Assembly: GCA_046350555.1 (NCBI GenBank)
Contig: JAXMAF010000005.1
Span: 310,001-374,000, forward strand
Reading direction: 5' to 3'
DNA length: 64,000 nucleotides
Source: JAXMAF01 sp046350555
GTDB lineage: Bacteria; Planctomycetota; Phycisphaerae; Phycisphaerales; SM1A02
The notes under the pieces are model-generated. The model saw only the letters and a program-made list of their open reading frames with translations, did no database searches and was not told where the DNA came from. The position numbers were made by a program, and so were the translations under genes. Numbering within the stretch: the first letter of the stretch is position 1; each line of letters opens with the position of its first letter. Shown piece by piece: positions 9,137 through 17,409 of this stretch.

Positions 9137-10555
9137 TCAGTCCGCGGCGCCGTTGCCCGGCGGACGGCGGGCGGAGCCCTTGCTGGGCTGACCCTTGTCG
9201 TTGGCGGCAGCGTTCCCGCCCGGCTGGGGCTTGCCGGGCTGGGCGATGCGTCGGTCGCCCTTGCCGCCCGCCTCCTTGCCGGCCTGATCGGGCGGCGTCG
9301 TTGAGTGGCCCGGGCGCACGCCGCGAGTGGCGTTGGGAAGCTGAGCGTACTGCTCGGGCGAGAGCAGCCCCTCGAGATCCTGCCGCGCCTTCTCGCTGAT
9401 CTCGTCGCGCTTCGTCATCAGCTTCTGGACCGGGTCGTCGCGCGCGGGAAGCGCCGGCGCAGCGCTCTTGCCGCGTGCGCGGATCGTCTCGACCCGGCGC
9501 TTCGCGTCCTTCGGCTCCTCGGCGCGGATGGTGGCGAGCATCTCGTCGTTGATCGTGACGATGCTCGCGCGGTACTCGTCCATGAGCTTCACGACGCCGG
9601 TGCGCTGGGCGTCGGTGAGGTCCGGCAGGGCGAGCGCGGCCTCGAACGTACGCTCGAGCGGCTGCGCGCGGAAGACCTTCGGATACGCCTTGTCGTGCCA
9701 CCGCGCGAGGAACTCGGTGGCCTTCGACTCGGGCAGCGCCTTGGCGATCGCCTCGGCGCCGGCGTCCTGCGTCTGGCGCACGATGACGCGTGCGGCCATG
9801 ATCTTCTCGGTGGCGTTGATGCCGGCGTCGAAGTCCATGTCGATCATCGCCTGCTTGACGCTCTCCTGCTGCGCCTTCATCACGGCCTCGCGCGACTTGA
9901 GGGCATTGTCCAGGGCGATCTCGTACTCGGCGACGACCGGCTCGACCGCGCGGCTCGTCTCGGAATCGAGCCCGAGGCTCGTCACGATCGCCACGAGGTT
10001 CACGCTCTCGCCCGCCAGCTCGCCCTGCTCGAGGGTCTTGTCGCGGCGCAGCGCCCGATCGAACTTGGGCCATCGCTCGCGCTGCGCGTCGCTGAGCTGG
10101 CTCTTCACGTTCTCGAGGAACTCGTCGCGGAGCTTCGCCTTCTCCTGCATCCACGCGTCCACCGGCTGCATGATCTTGGCGACCATCGCGGGGCCGCCCT
10201 TCTCGACGTCGCCGCGGATGTTGTTCATCTGCTCCTTGACCGATTCCACCCCGGCGCCGAACGACACGTTGTAGTCCTCGAGCAGGGTCTCGATGATCGG
10301 ACGCTGCCACTCCTCGAGCGCCAGGAACTCGTTGAAGACCGCCATGTCGCGGTTCAGGAAGTCGGGCTTGAACGCCTCGGCGAAGCCGCTCTGCGCGCCG
10401 AACTGCGCCGATGCGGGCGCGGCGACGGAGGCCGCCGCCACGACGGCCGTGGCGCCGACAAGCAGGCGCAAGCGCGTCGCGAGCGTTCGCACACCGCCAC
10501 CAACGACGGCCAGCGCGGGGTGAAGCGGGGATGTCCTCGAGAAGGCAAGTGGCAT
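9137..10555 (-). CDS. Secreted helical protein with LTXXQ-like repeats, function unknown
   Basis: 472 residues from ATG 10555, which has GGAG 6 bases upstream; the frame runs on to 10654 but without a ribosome site. A signal peptide is visible (LLVGATAVVAAASVAAPASAQ). The mature protein is long, charged and mostly helical, with short segments such as LSDAQRERWPKFDRAL and LSPEQYAQLPN that recall LTXXQ motifs of Spy/CpxP-type periplasmic chaperones. The last 60 residues are Gly/Lys/Pro-rich and probably disordered. It precedes gspE on the same strand by 120 bases and may be co-transcribed. Periplasmic location is well supported; a chaperone or stress-sensor role is only a guess. Confidence 0.7.
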   Translation of the reverse strand: MPLAFSRTSPLHPALAVVGGGVRTLATRLRLLVGATAVVAAASVAAPASAQFGAQSGFAEAFKPDFLNRDMAVFNEFLALEEWQRPIIETLLEDYNVSFGAGVESVKEQMNNIRGDVEKGGPAMVAKIMQPVDAWMQEKAKLRDEFLENVKSQLSDAQRERWPKFDRALRRDKTLEQGELAGESVNLVAIVTSLGLDSETSRAVEPVVAEYEIALDNALKSREAVMKAQQESVKQAMIDMDFDAGINATEKIMAARVIVRQTQDAGAEAIAKALPESKATEFLARWHDKAYPKVFRAQPLERTFEAALALPDLTDAQRTGVVKLMDEYRASIVTINDEMLATIRAEEPKDAKRRVETIRARGKSAAPALPARDDPVQKLMTKRDEISEKARQDLEGLLSPEQYAQLPNATRGVRPGHSTTPPDQAGKEAGGKGDRRIAQPGKPQPGGNAAANDKGQPSKGSARRPPGNGAAD

Positions 10556-10789
10556 GGGTGGCTCCGGCAATGTCGGGCGGGAATCGGGCGGTCGGCCACG
10601 GTCGAGACGTGGCGGCGCGACGCTGGTGGCACAGCCGCGGCGCCCCCTGTTCAACGGTCGAGCGACGAGTTTATGGCAAGGAATGGACGCGGCTGTCGAC
10701 GTTCTGGTACCCGCGCGCCGAGGCGGTGGGAAGAACCGAACATCGCCTGAACATCGGACCGTCGGCCCCGAGGTCAGCCGTTGCCCGCG

Positions 10790-11488
10790 TCAAGAGGGTC
10801 GCACGGTCCGCTGTTCGATCCGCTTCTCGCTCGTGGTGACCACGATCCGGTCGACGTAGATGCCAGGTGTATGGATGTTGTCCGGGTCGAGTTCGCCCAA
10901 GCCGACCATCGCCTCGACCTCGGCCACGCAGACCTTGCCGCACGTCGCCGCCATCGGATTGAAGTTGCGCGCGGTCTTCCGGAAGACGAGGTTGCCGGAC
11001 GGATCGGCCTTCCAGGCCTTGACCAGCGAGAGGTCGGCGCGGATGCCGCGCTCCAGGACATACGTCTCGCCGTCGAAGACCTTGGTCTCCTTCCCCTCGG
11101 CGATGACCGTTCCGACGCCCGTCCTGGTGTAGAAGCCGGGAATGCCCGCGCCGCCTGCGCGCATGCGCTCGGCCAGCGTTCCTTGCGGGTTGAACTCGAC
11201 CTCGAGCTCACCCGACATGAACTGCCGCTCGAATTCAGCGTTCTCGCCGACGTAGCTGCTGACCATCTTCCGGATCTGCCTCGTGCGAAGCAGCAGCCCG
11301 AGTCCCCAATCGTCGACGCCGGCGTTGTTGCTCACGGCGACGATGCCCTTCACTCCCGTGTCGCGAAGCGCGACGATGAGCTGCTCGGGGATTCCGCACA
11401 GTCCGAAGCCGCCGACCGCGACCGTCATGCCATCGAAGGCGAGCCCGCGCAGTGCGTCGGCGGCGGTGGGATGGAGCTTGTTGACCAT
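10790..11488 (-). CDS. scoA: 3-oxoacid CoA-transferase alpha subunit
   Basis: 232 residues starting MVNKLHPTAADAL. The CoA-binding signature GGFGLCGIPEQL and later KAWKADPSGNLVFRKTARNFN are characteristic of subunit A of succinyl-CoA:3-ketoacid-CoA transferase (family I). The enzyme moves CoA between succinate and acetoacetate or related acids. The catalytic glutamate belongs to the beta subunit, and no beta-subunit gene is visible anywhere in the window, although scoA and scoB are normally adjacent. The gene on the downstream side is an unrelated secreted protein. Divergent from the heme oxygenase gene across 138 bases. Confidence 0.9.
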   Translation of the reverse strand: MVNKLHPTAADALRGLAFDGMTVAVGGFGLCGIPEQLIVALRDTGVKGIVAVSNNAGVDDWGLGLLLRTRQIRKMVSSYVGENAEFERQFMSGELEVEFNPQGTLAERMRAGGAGIPGFYTRTGVGTVIAEGKETKVFDGETYVLERGIRADLSLVKAWKADPSGNLVFRKTARNFNPMAATCGKVCVAEVEAMVGLGELDPDNIHTPGIYVDRIVVTTSEKRIEQRTVRPS

Positions 11489-11626
11489 GCGTCGGATCGT
11501 ATCGGATTGCCGGTCCCGCATCGCGAACACCTCGCGACCGCGGCGTACGCTCACGTCCTTGGCCGCCGATGCGGGAACGGTCGTCCGACGACGCCCGTCG
11601 CCGTGCGTCCGCCACGAGAATCCCAC

Positions 11627-12454
11627 ATGTCCACTCCCATCCCGTCGAAGATGCACGCCCCTGGATCGGCGTCGATCTCGTCCGGCTCGGTTCCCCGCGA
11701 CGCCATCGTCGCGGCCCCCGGCGCGGCCCCCGGCGCGGCGGGTCTCGTCGGCGCTCCAGCCGCAGCGGCGAGCCCCGCTTCGGGCGCCGCTTCCGTCATG
11801 GATCGCCTTCGCGCCGAGACGCGCGAGGCGCACGTGCGGACGGAAGCGGTTCCCTTCTCCGCGGCGATGGTGGGCGGCACGCTTCCGTTGGATCGCTTCG
11901 TCGGGCAGCTTGCCGCGTACCTGCCCGTGCATCGAGCGCTCGAATCGGTCCTTTCGGCATCGAACGATCCCGCCGTGCGCCTGGTGTGGCGCGACGAGCT
12001 TGCGAAGACGCCGCTGCTGGAACGCGACCTGGCCCACTTCTCGTCGATCGGTGTGGAGCCGTCGGATGCCGGAACCGCCGCCGCCAGGCGATTCGTGGAG
12101 TGGATCGGCGAGGTTGCGCGGAACGACCCGTCGGCGCTCCTCGGAGTGCTCTACGTCCTCGAGGGCAGCACGCTCGGCGCCGCGGTGCTCCGCGGCCACC
12201 TCGAGCGCGCCTATGGCGAGCGGGCCTTCGGATCGAGGAGCGGGTCCGGCGCCGGGACCGAGGTCGCGCCGGGACTGGCGTACTACTCGCCGTATGGACT
12301 CTCGCCGATGCCCAGTTGGGCGCAGTTCAAGGCGAGGATGAACGCCGCGATCGTCGATCGGGCCATGCAGGATCGCGCCGTCGCCGCCGCCAGCGAGACG
12401 TTCCGGCGGATCGGCGAGATCCTCGCGGCGCTCTCGGTCGGGTTGCCGAGGTGA
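11627..12454 (+). CDS. Heme oxygenase-like protein
   Basis: 275 residues from ATG 11627, or 218 residues if the ATG at 11798 (MDRLRAETREAH) is used. The shorter form matches the roughly 200-residue size of biliverdin-producing heme oxygenases, and the extra 57 residues are Ala/Pro/Ser-rich. His in the ETREAH segment aligns with the proximal heme ligand, and LLGVLYVLEGSTLGAAVL matches the distal helix with its GSTLGA bend. Family members cleave heme to biliverdin, iron and CO, supplying iron or bilin. The stop overlaps the start of the next gene by four bases, so both are probably translated together. Confidence 0.82.
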   Translation: MSTPIPSKMHAPGSASISSGSVPRDAIVAAPGAAPGAAGLVGAPAAAASPASGAASVMDRLRAETREAHVRTEAVPFSAAMVGGTLPLDRFVGQLAAYLPVHRALESVLSASNDPAVRLVWRDELAKTPLLERDLAHFSSIGVEPSDAGTAAARRFVEWIGEVARNDPSALLGVLYVLEGSTLGAAVLRGHLERAYGERAFGSRSGSGAGTEVAPGLAYYSPYGLSPMPSWAQFKARMNAAIVDRAMQDRAVAAASETFRRIGEILAALSVGLPR

Positions 12455-13698
12455 GCGAGGCAACGACGGAGCCTGCGGCGCCGCCGCAGCGCGGCGTGTT
12501 CCTCCTCTTCCTGCTGGTCTTCCTGGCGTGCCTGCCCGACGCGATGCTGCCGCCGGCGCTGCGGCCCATGGTCGTGGAGCGGCTGGGCGCGACCGAGCCG
12601 CAGGCGCACTGGTTCATGGCGATCAACCTCGCCGGTGCGCTGATCGCGGTGCCCGTGCTGTCGCGCGTCCGTCGGATCGTGCCGCCGTTGTTCCTCGTGA
12701 TCGTGGGCGCGGCGGCGAACTCGGCGTTGCTCGCGGCGCTCGCCCTGGCGACGACGCTGCCGCTGGCGATGCTCCTTCGCGGCCTCGAGGGAGTCGCGGA
12801 CGTCGTCGTCCTCGCGGCGCTCTTCGACCTCGCCGCCAAGGCCGGGCCGGCGGCCTCGCAGGGGCGACGCATGGGCCTGGCGAGCACGGCGCTGATGCTG
12901 GGACTCGCCGGCGGCGCCGCGACCGGAGCGCTCGTCGGAGGCACGCCCACGACGGTGCTCCTGCTCGGCGCGTCGTTCTGCGCGGTGCTCGCCCTGTGTG
13001 CCGGCGCCGGTCGGGCGATCATCGAGCGAATCGTCGACGCCGCGCCGCCACGGCCCGACGCGGCGCCAAGCCGTCTCGCCTTGCGGAATTCGCCTCCGCT
13101 CTGGCCCATCGCCCTGATGATGGGCAGCGACCGGATGCTTGCCGGGCTGCTGACGTCCACGCTTCCGCTGCTCCTGGCATCGCGCCTCGGCTGGTCGCCG
13201 GAGCGAATCGGCGGGATGTTGGCGCTTCCGCTGCTGTTGATGGCGCTCGGCGCCGGGCCGGCGGGCATCGTGGCGGACCGCGCGGGGAACCTCTTCACAC
13301 GAACGTGCGCTGCCCTGGCCTACGCGCTGGCGCTCGCCGTCGCGCCGATGACCGGCGCGATCTCCGGCGGGCTGGCCCTCCCGTCGCTGCTCGCCACGAT
13401 GCTCGTGCTCGGGCTGGCCGCCTCGGCGCTCATGCCCAGCGAGATGGCCCTCGCCGCGCGGACGGGCCGCGGCGCGGTCGCGATGGGCGCGTGCCAGGTC
13501 GCGGGGAACGTCGGATACCTCGTGGGCATCGCCGGGGCCGGGTGGTTGTTGCTCGTCCTGGGCGGGCCGAGTCCGGCGCGACCCGTCTACACGATGGTGA
13601 TCCAGCTCTTCGCGCTGGCGCACGTGGTCGTGACGGGCGTGACGATGCTCGAGTCGCGACGAGGCGCCGGCCGAAGCGCGGCCGGACAGGCCGAGTGA
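12451..13698 (+). CDS. Major facilitator superfamily transporter
   Basis: 415 residues from a GTG at 12451 that overlaps the heme oxygenase stop (GTGA). The sequence is almost entirely hydrophobic helices, about twelve, with the MFS loop after helix 2 in degenerate form (VLSRVRRI) and a central basic loop near residue 200. Substrate cannot be read from the sequence. Strict coupling to a heme oxygenase suggests a role with heme, bilin or iron compounds, but this is inference. There is no ribosome site of note, as expected for a coupled start. Confidence 0.85.
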   Translation: MSEATTEPAAPPQRGVFLLFLLVFLACLPDAMLPPALRPMVVERLGATEPQAHWFMAINLAGALIAVPVLSRVRRIVPPLFLVIVGAAANSALLAALALATTLPLAMLLRGLEGVADVVVLAALFDLAAKAGPAASQGRRMGLASTALMLGLAGGAATGALVGGTPTTVLLLGASFCAVLALCAGAGRAIIERIVDAAPPRPDAAPSRLALRNSPPLWPIALMMGSDRMLAGLLTSTLPLLLASRLGWSPERIGGMLALPLLLMALGAGPAGIVADRAGNLFTRTCAALAYALALAVAPMTGAISGGLALPSLLATMLVLGLAASALMPSEMALAARTGRGAVAMGACQVAGNVGYLVGIAGAGWLLLVLGGPSPARPVYTMVIQLFALAHVVVTGVTMLESRRGAGRSAAGQAE

Positions 13699-13707
13699 CG
13701 TTCGTGG

Positions 13708-15114
13708 CTAGCGATACGCCAGCCAGCGCAGCAGCTCGCGCGGGGTCGGCGTCTTGCCCTGCATGAGCACGCCGACCCGGAAGATGCGCGAGGCGAGCCA
13801 CACCATGCCGATCATCGCGGTGTAGCCCCAGACGATCGAGAGCGCCACCTGCCACGCGGCGACGGGTTCGTTGGCCGCCGTGACGCGCAGGATCATGACG
13901 AACGGGATGAGCGGCGGGATGAAGCTCGCGACGGTCGCCAGCCATCCGTTGGGATTCTCGCTGATCGGGAACCAGAGCATCAGCGGGATCATCATGAGCA
14001 TCATCGCCGGGCCGATGAGCGACTGCGCCTCGTGGATGTCGTTGGCGGCGCTTCCAACGCCAGCCATCATCGAGGCGACCATGAAGTAGGCCATCACGTA
14101 GTAGACGCCGAGGTAGAGCAGCGCCGAGAGCGGGACGAGGTCCAGCGACGCCAGCACGCCCAGCGACGCCAGTCCGACGCCGCCATAGGCGAGCAGCATG
14201 ACGGCGCTCACCAGGCCCTGGCCGAGGATCTTGCCGGCCATCAACTGCATCGGGCTCACCGCGCTGAGCAGCACCTCCATCACCTTGCTGCTCTTCTCCT
14301 CGATGGTCGTGGTGAGCAGGTAGTTCGCGCTCACGAAGACCGACATCCACAGGAGCATCATGAACGCCACGGGGATGAGCAGCTTGGCGAGGACCTGCTC
14401 CTTCTTCTCGCCGCCGCCGCGGTCGACGCGCAGGATCTCCGCGCCGGGCGCCTTGATGAGACGGCGCGTGGCGTCGTAGTCGACGCCGGCCCTGGCGGCG
14501 CGGGCCCGCGCGACCGCGTCGCCGACGGCGCTGCGCAGGAGCATGGTGTGGTTCGGCGTGAAGCCGCCGGGGACGAAGAGCTCGAACGTCGCCGGCGTCC
14601 CGCCTTCGGCCGGGATCGCCAGCGCCGCGTCGGGCACCACCGCGAGCGCCGCGAGCTCGCCGCGGCGCACGCGGTCCTTGAGGGCGTCGAGGTCCGTCGC
14701 CATCGGCGCGGACTCGATCGTCAGGTCCACCTTCGGCGTGCGGGCCATCGCGGCGGCCGCGGCGATGGTGCCCATGGCGGCGTCGGGATCGGCGGGCTGG
14801 TTGGGGTCGGCGCGGGGCGCGACGCCCTGCGGCGCGGCTGGATCGCCGAGCGTGGCGTCGTCGACCACCATCTTCAACCGCTGACGCAGCCGCTCGCCGC
14901 CGAGCTCGCTTCGCACCGAATCGGCCACCGAGGGATCGCTCGAGACCACGACCAGGGTGCCGTCCAGCGGAGTCAGGTTCGGCTTGGTGAGCGCCGGCAT
15001 CACGACGAGCAGGATGGCGACGAGCGCGGGAACGCCAAGCGCCGCGAAGGCGAACGCCTTGGTGAGGGCGGTGTGCTTGAACTCGCGCCACGCGACGGCG
15101 AGGACCTTACGCAT
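13708..15114 (-). CDS. ABC transporter permease, NatB/ABC-2 type
   Basis: 468 residues from ATG 15114 (MRKVLAVAWREFKHT), with GGAG 9 bases upstream; a TTG at 15129 in the same frame is less likely. One helix near residue 25 is followed by a large extracytoplasmic domain (about 45-240) and then five or six helices from residue 245 on, the layout of NatB/ABC-2 exporters. The motif TTIEEKSSKVMEVLLSAVSP is diagnostic of the family. It overlaps the ATPase gene upstream by 8 bases, forming a two-gene exporter. In NatAB the substrate is sodium; here it is unknown. Confidence 0.9.
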   Translation of the reverse strand: MRKVLAVAWREFKHTALTKAFAFAALGVPALVAILLVVMPALTKPNLTPLDGTLVVVSSDPSVADSVRSELGGERLRQRLKMVVDDATLGDPAAPQGVAPRADPNQPADPDAAMGTIAAAAAMARTPKVDLTIESAPMATDLDALKDRVRRGELAALAVVPDAALAIPAEGGTPATFELFVPGGFTPNHTMLLRSAVGDAVARARAARAGVDYDATRRLIKAPGAEILRVDRGGGEKKEQVLAKLLIPVAFMMLLWMSVFVSANYLLTTTIEEKSSKVMEVLLSAVSPMQLMAGKILGQGLVSAVMLLAYGGVGLASLGVLASLDLVPLSALLYLGVYYVMAYFMVASMMAGVGSAANDIHEAQSLIGPAMMLMMIPLMLWFPISENPNGWLATVASFIPPLIPFVMILRVTAANEPVAAWQVALSIVWGYTAMIGMVWLASRIFRVGVLMQGKTPTPRELLRWLAYR

Positions 15115-16183
15115 CGGAGGAGGCTCCAACGAAGGACGCCGCGCCGGCGCCGGACGACGAGTTCGCCGGCGAGCCGCCCGCGAACGCCGCGCGGGCCCGC
15201 TCGGCGCCGGCCGTGCCCTCGCCTTGGCGCACGAGGCGCACGAAGACCTCCTCCAGCGAGACGCGGCCGATCGAGACGCCTCGGCATGGGGCGGCGTCGA
15301 GCGCGGCGCGCATCACCGCGTGCGGATCGGCCGATTCGTCGAGGAGCAGCTCGCGGCGGCCGTCGTGCAGCAGGCGCACGTCGGTCACGGAAGGCAGCGC
15401 CGCGAGTCGGGCCGAGAGCGACGCCGCCGAGACGTCGGCCGCGTCGCCGCGCTCCGCGGCATGCGGCGGATCGAGCGGATCGACCACGACGGTGCGCGGC
15501 TCGTACGTCCGCCGGATCTCGTCGAGCGTCGCGTCGAGGAGCTTCACGCCGCGATCGATCAGGAAGATCCGGTCGCACAGCCGCTCGGCCTGCGGCAGCG
15601 CGTGCGTCGAGAAGATGATCGTGCGGCCCTGCGCGTGCAGGTCGTCGACGAGGCGGCGCATGACCTCGGCGTTCACCGGATCGAGCCCGGAGAAGGGCTC
15701 GTCGAGGATGAGCAGCTCCGGCTCGTGGATGAGCGCCGCGATGAACTGCACCTTCTGCTGCATGCCCTTGGAGAGCTCGCCGCACTTGCGCCGCGCGACG
15801 CCCGGCAGCTCGACGCGCTCGAGCCACGACTCGACGAGCCTCGGCAGCTCGCGGCGCGACGCGGCGGCGACGGGGCCGCCCTTGAGCTTGACCATGTACG
15901 CGAGGAAGTCCCCGACGCGCATCTTGCGGTAGATGCCGCGTTCCTCGGGCAGGTACCCGATGCGGTCCTTGGCCTCCAGGGCGGTGCCGCCGAGCACGCT
16001 GATGCGTCCTTCGTCCGGATAGATGATCGACATGATCATCCGGATCGTCGTGCTCTTGCCCGCCCCGTTCGGCCCGAGGAAACCGCAGAGCGAGCCTTGA
16101 GGAACCTCCAGGTCGAGCCCGCGCACGGCGACCGTTGCGCCGAAGCGCTTGGTCACGTTCTGGATGGAGATCGCGGAGGACAT
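15107..16183 (-). CDS. ABC transporter ATP-binding protein, NatA type
   Basis: 358 residues from ATG 16183 (MSSAISIQNVTKRFG). Walker A GPNGAGKST at 37-45, signature LSKGMQQKVQF, Walker B LLILDEPFSGLDP and the switch His in IIFSTHALPQ are all present. The C-terminal 130 residues match the extension of NatA-like ATPases that serve ABC-2 permeases, ending in an Ala/Ser/Gly-rich tail. It powers the adjacent permease with which it overlaps by 8 bases. A frame extension to 16216 adds only a low-complexity leader. Confidence 0.93.
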   Translation of the reverse strand: MSSAISIQNVTKRFGATVAVRGLDLEVPQGSLCGFLGPNGAGKSTTIRMIMSIIYPDEGRISVLGGTALEAKDRIGYLPEERGIYRKMRVGDFLAYMVKLKGGPVAAASRRELPRLVESWLERVELPGVARRKCGELSKGMQQKVQFIAALIHEPELLILDEPFSGLDPVNAEVMRRLVDDLHAQGRTIIFSTHALPQAERLCDRIFLIDRGVKLLDATLDEIRRTYEPRTVVVDPLDPPHAAERGDAADVSAASLSARLAALPSVTDVRLLHDGRRELLLDESADPHAVMRAALDAAPCRGVSIGRVSLEEVFVRLVRQGEGTAGAERARAAFAGGSPANSSSGAGAASFVGASSDA

Positions 16184-16252
16184 GGCATTCGCGGCTTCGG
16201 GCGGCGGCTGCGCCACGCGCTCGTGGCGCCCCCCGCCCGTCGGGGCCTCGGC

Positions 16253-17317
16253 TCACTTCGCGCCCGTGCCGCCTCCGGCCGGCTTCGCGTCGCCGGCCGG
16301 CTTCGCATCCTTTGGCGCGTCCTTGGGCGCATCCTTCGGCGCATCCTTTTTATCGGCGTCCTTCGGCGCGGTCTTCGCCGCGTCGTCCCTCGCCTTGATC
16401 AGCGCCTTGATATCCGCCGGGGCCTCGAGCGCGGCGTCGTCCACGACGTCGAACTCCATCTTGGTCAGGGTGAGCGTCTGCGTGTTGCCCATGACGCTCA
16501 GTTCGGTCTTGGTGGCGAGCTTGAGCCCTTCGAAGTCCTTGTATTCCTTGAAGAGCGTCGACGCGGGAATCTCCCCGCCCATCGTCTTGATGGTGGAGGC
16601 GAGACCCATCAGCAGTCCCGAGTCCTTGTCGTAGAAGGCGTTCTCGACGTTGCCCGTCTCGTCGGTCATCGCCACCTTCCAGCACTTCGCTCCGTTGAAC
16701 TCCTCCTCGCCGACGGTCTCGACCGTCTTGAAGATGTCCATCACCTTGAGCTCGCGCAGGAACTCGGCCTCGCGCCGCAGCTGCGTGAGCTCCTCGCCAT
16801 CGACGAGGCGCGGCCCCTGCATCGGGTCGCTCGCCCAGCCGTTGGTTCCGTCGAATCCCTGCTTCATCTGGCCCATGCCGGGAAGGTCGACCATCATGAG
16901 CATCCGGTTTGGCGCCTTCTGCATCATGACCATGTCGGCGGACATGTTGGACATGCCCGAGAGCTCGAACTTGATCGTCGCCTTGCGCGACGTGTTCTTG
17001 CGCAGGCGCTCCTCGCCGCCGATCGCCTTGATGAACTTGGCGACGATCTCCTTGGCTGGCGGCAGGTTCGCGGGCTTGGCTGCGGGCTGAGCCGCCAGCG
17101 GCGCGCCTGGGGTCGTGGCCGGCGTCGTGGCCGGCGTCGTGGCTGGCGTCGCGGGCGGCGCGGCCGGTCGCGCGGGCGCGGCTGGCGGAGTCGCCGGTGG
17201 CGCGGCCGGCGGGGTCGTCGGCTTGGCCGGGGCGGGTGGCGCCGCGGCGCCCTGAGAGAGCGCAGGCGACGCAAGGAGTGCGGAGGCAAGGAGGGCGGGA
17301 AGCAGCGATGTGCGCAT
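16253..17317 (-). CDS. Secreted LolA-like (outer-membrane lipoprotein sorting type) protein
   Basis: 354 residues. A signal peptide (LLPALLASALLASPALSQG) is followed by about 65 residues of Pro/Ala/Thr repeats. Next comes a beta-rich domain starting AKEIVAKFIKAIGGEERLRK and containing GFDGTNGWASDPMQGPRLV, the layout of LolA/LolB-like proteins that carry lipids or lipoproteins across the periplasm. The C-terminus has four KDAPKDAPK-type repeats and a Gly/Lys tail. It lies 69 bases upstream of the natA start, in the same direction. A periplasmic carrier role is inferred from fold-level similarity only. Confidence 0.7.
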   Translation of the reverse strand: MRTSLLPALLASALLASPALSQGAAAPPAPAKPTTPPAAPPATPPAAPARPAAPPATPATTPATTPATTPGAPLAAQPAAKPANLPPAKEIVAKFIKAIGGEERLRKNTSRKATIKFELSGMSNMSADMVMMQKAPNRMLMMVDLPGMGQMKQGFDGTNGWASDPMQGPRLVDGEELTQLRREAEFLRELKVMDIFKTVETVGEEEFNGAKCWKVAMTDETGNVENAFYDKDSGLLMGLASTIKTMGGEIPASTLFKEYKDFEGLKLATKTELSVMGNTQTLTLTKMEFDVVDDAALEAPADIKALIKARDDAAKTAPKDADKKDAPKDAPKDAPKDAKPAGDAKPAGGGTGAK

Positions 17318-17409
17318 GGTGGTTGGGTGCTCTGGAGAGTGGGTGCGGACGAAACCGGTCGTGTTCGTTCTCTTCTTCCTGTGCGAGTTCCTGTGTGCCC
17401 GTTCCCGCG

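Noticed and set aside
13430..15091. Minus-strand frame over the ABC permease
   Set aside because: Arg/Ala/Gly-rich off-frame reading of the permease gene.
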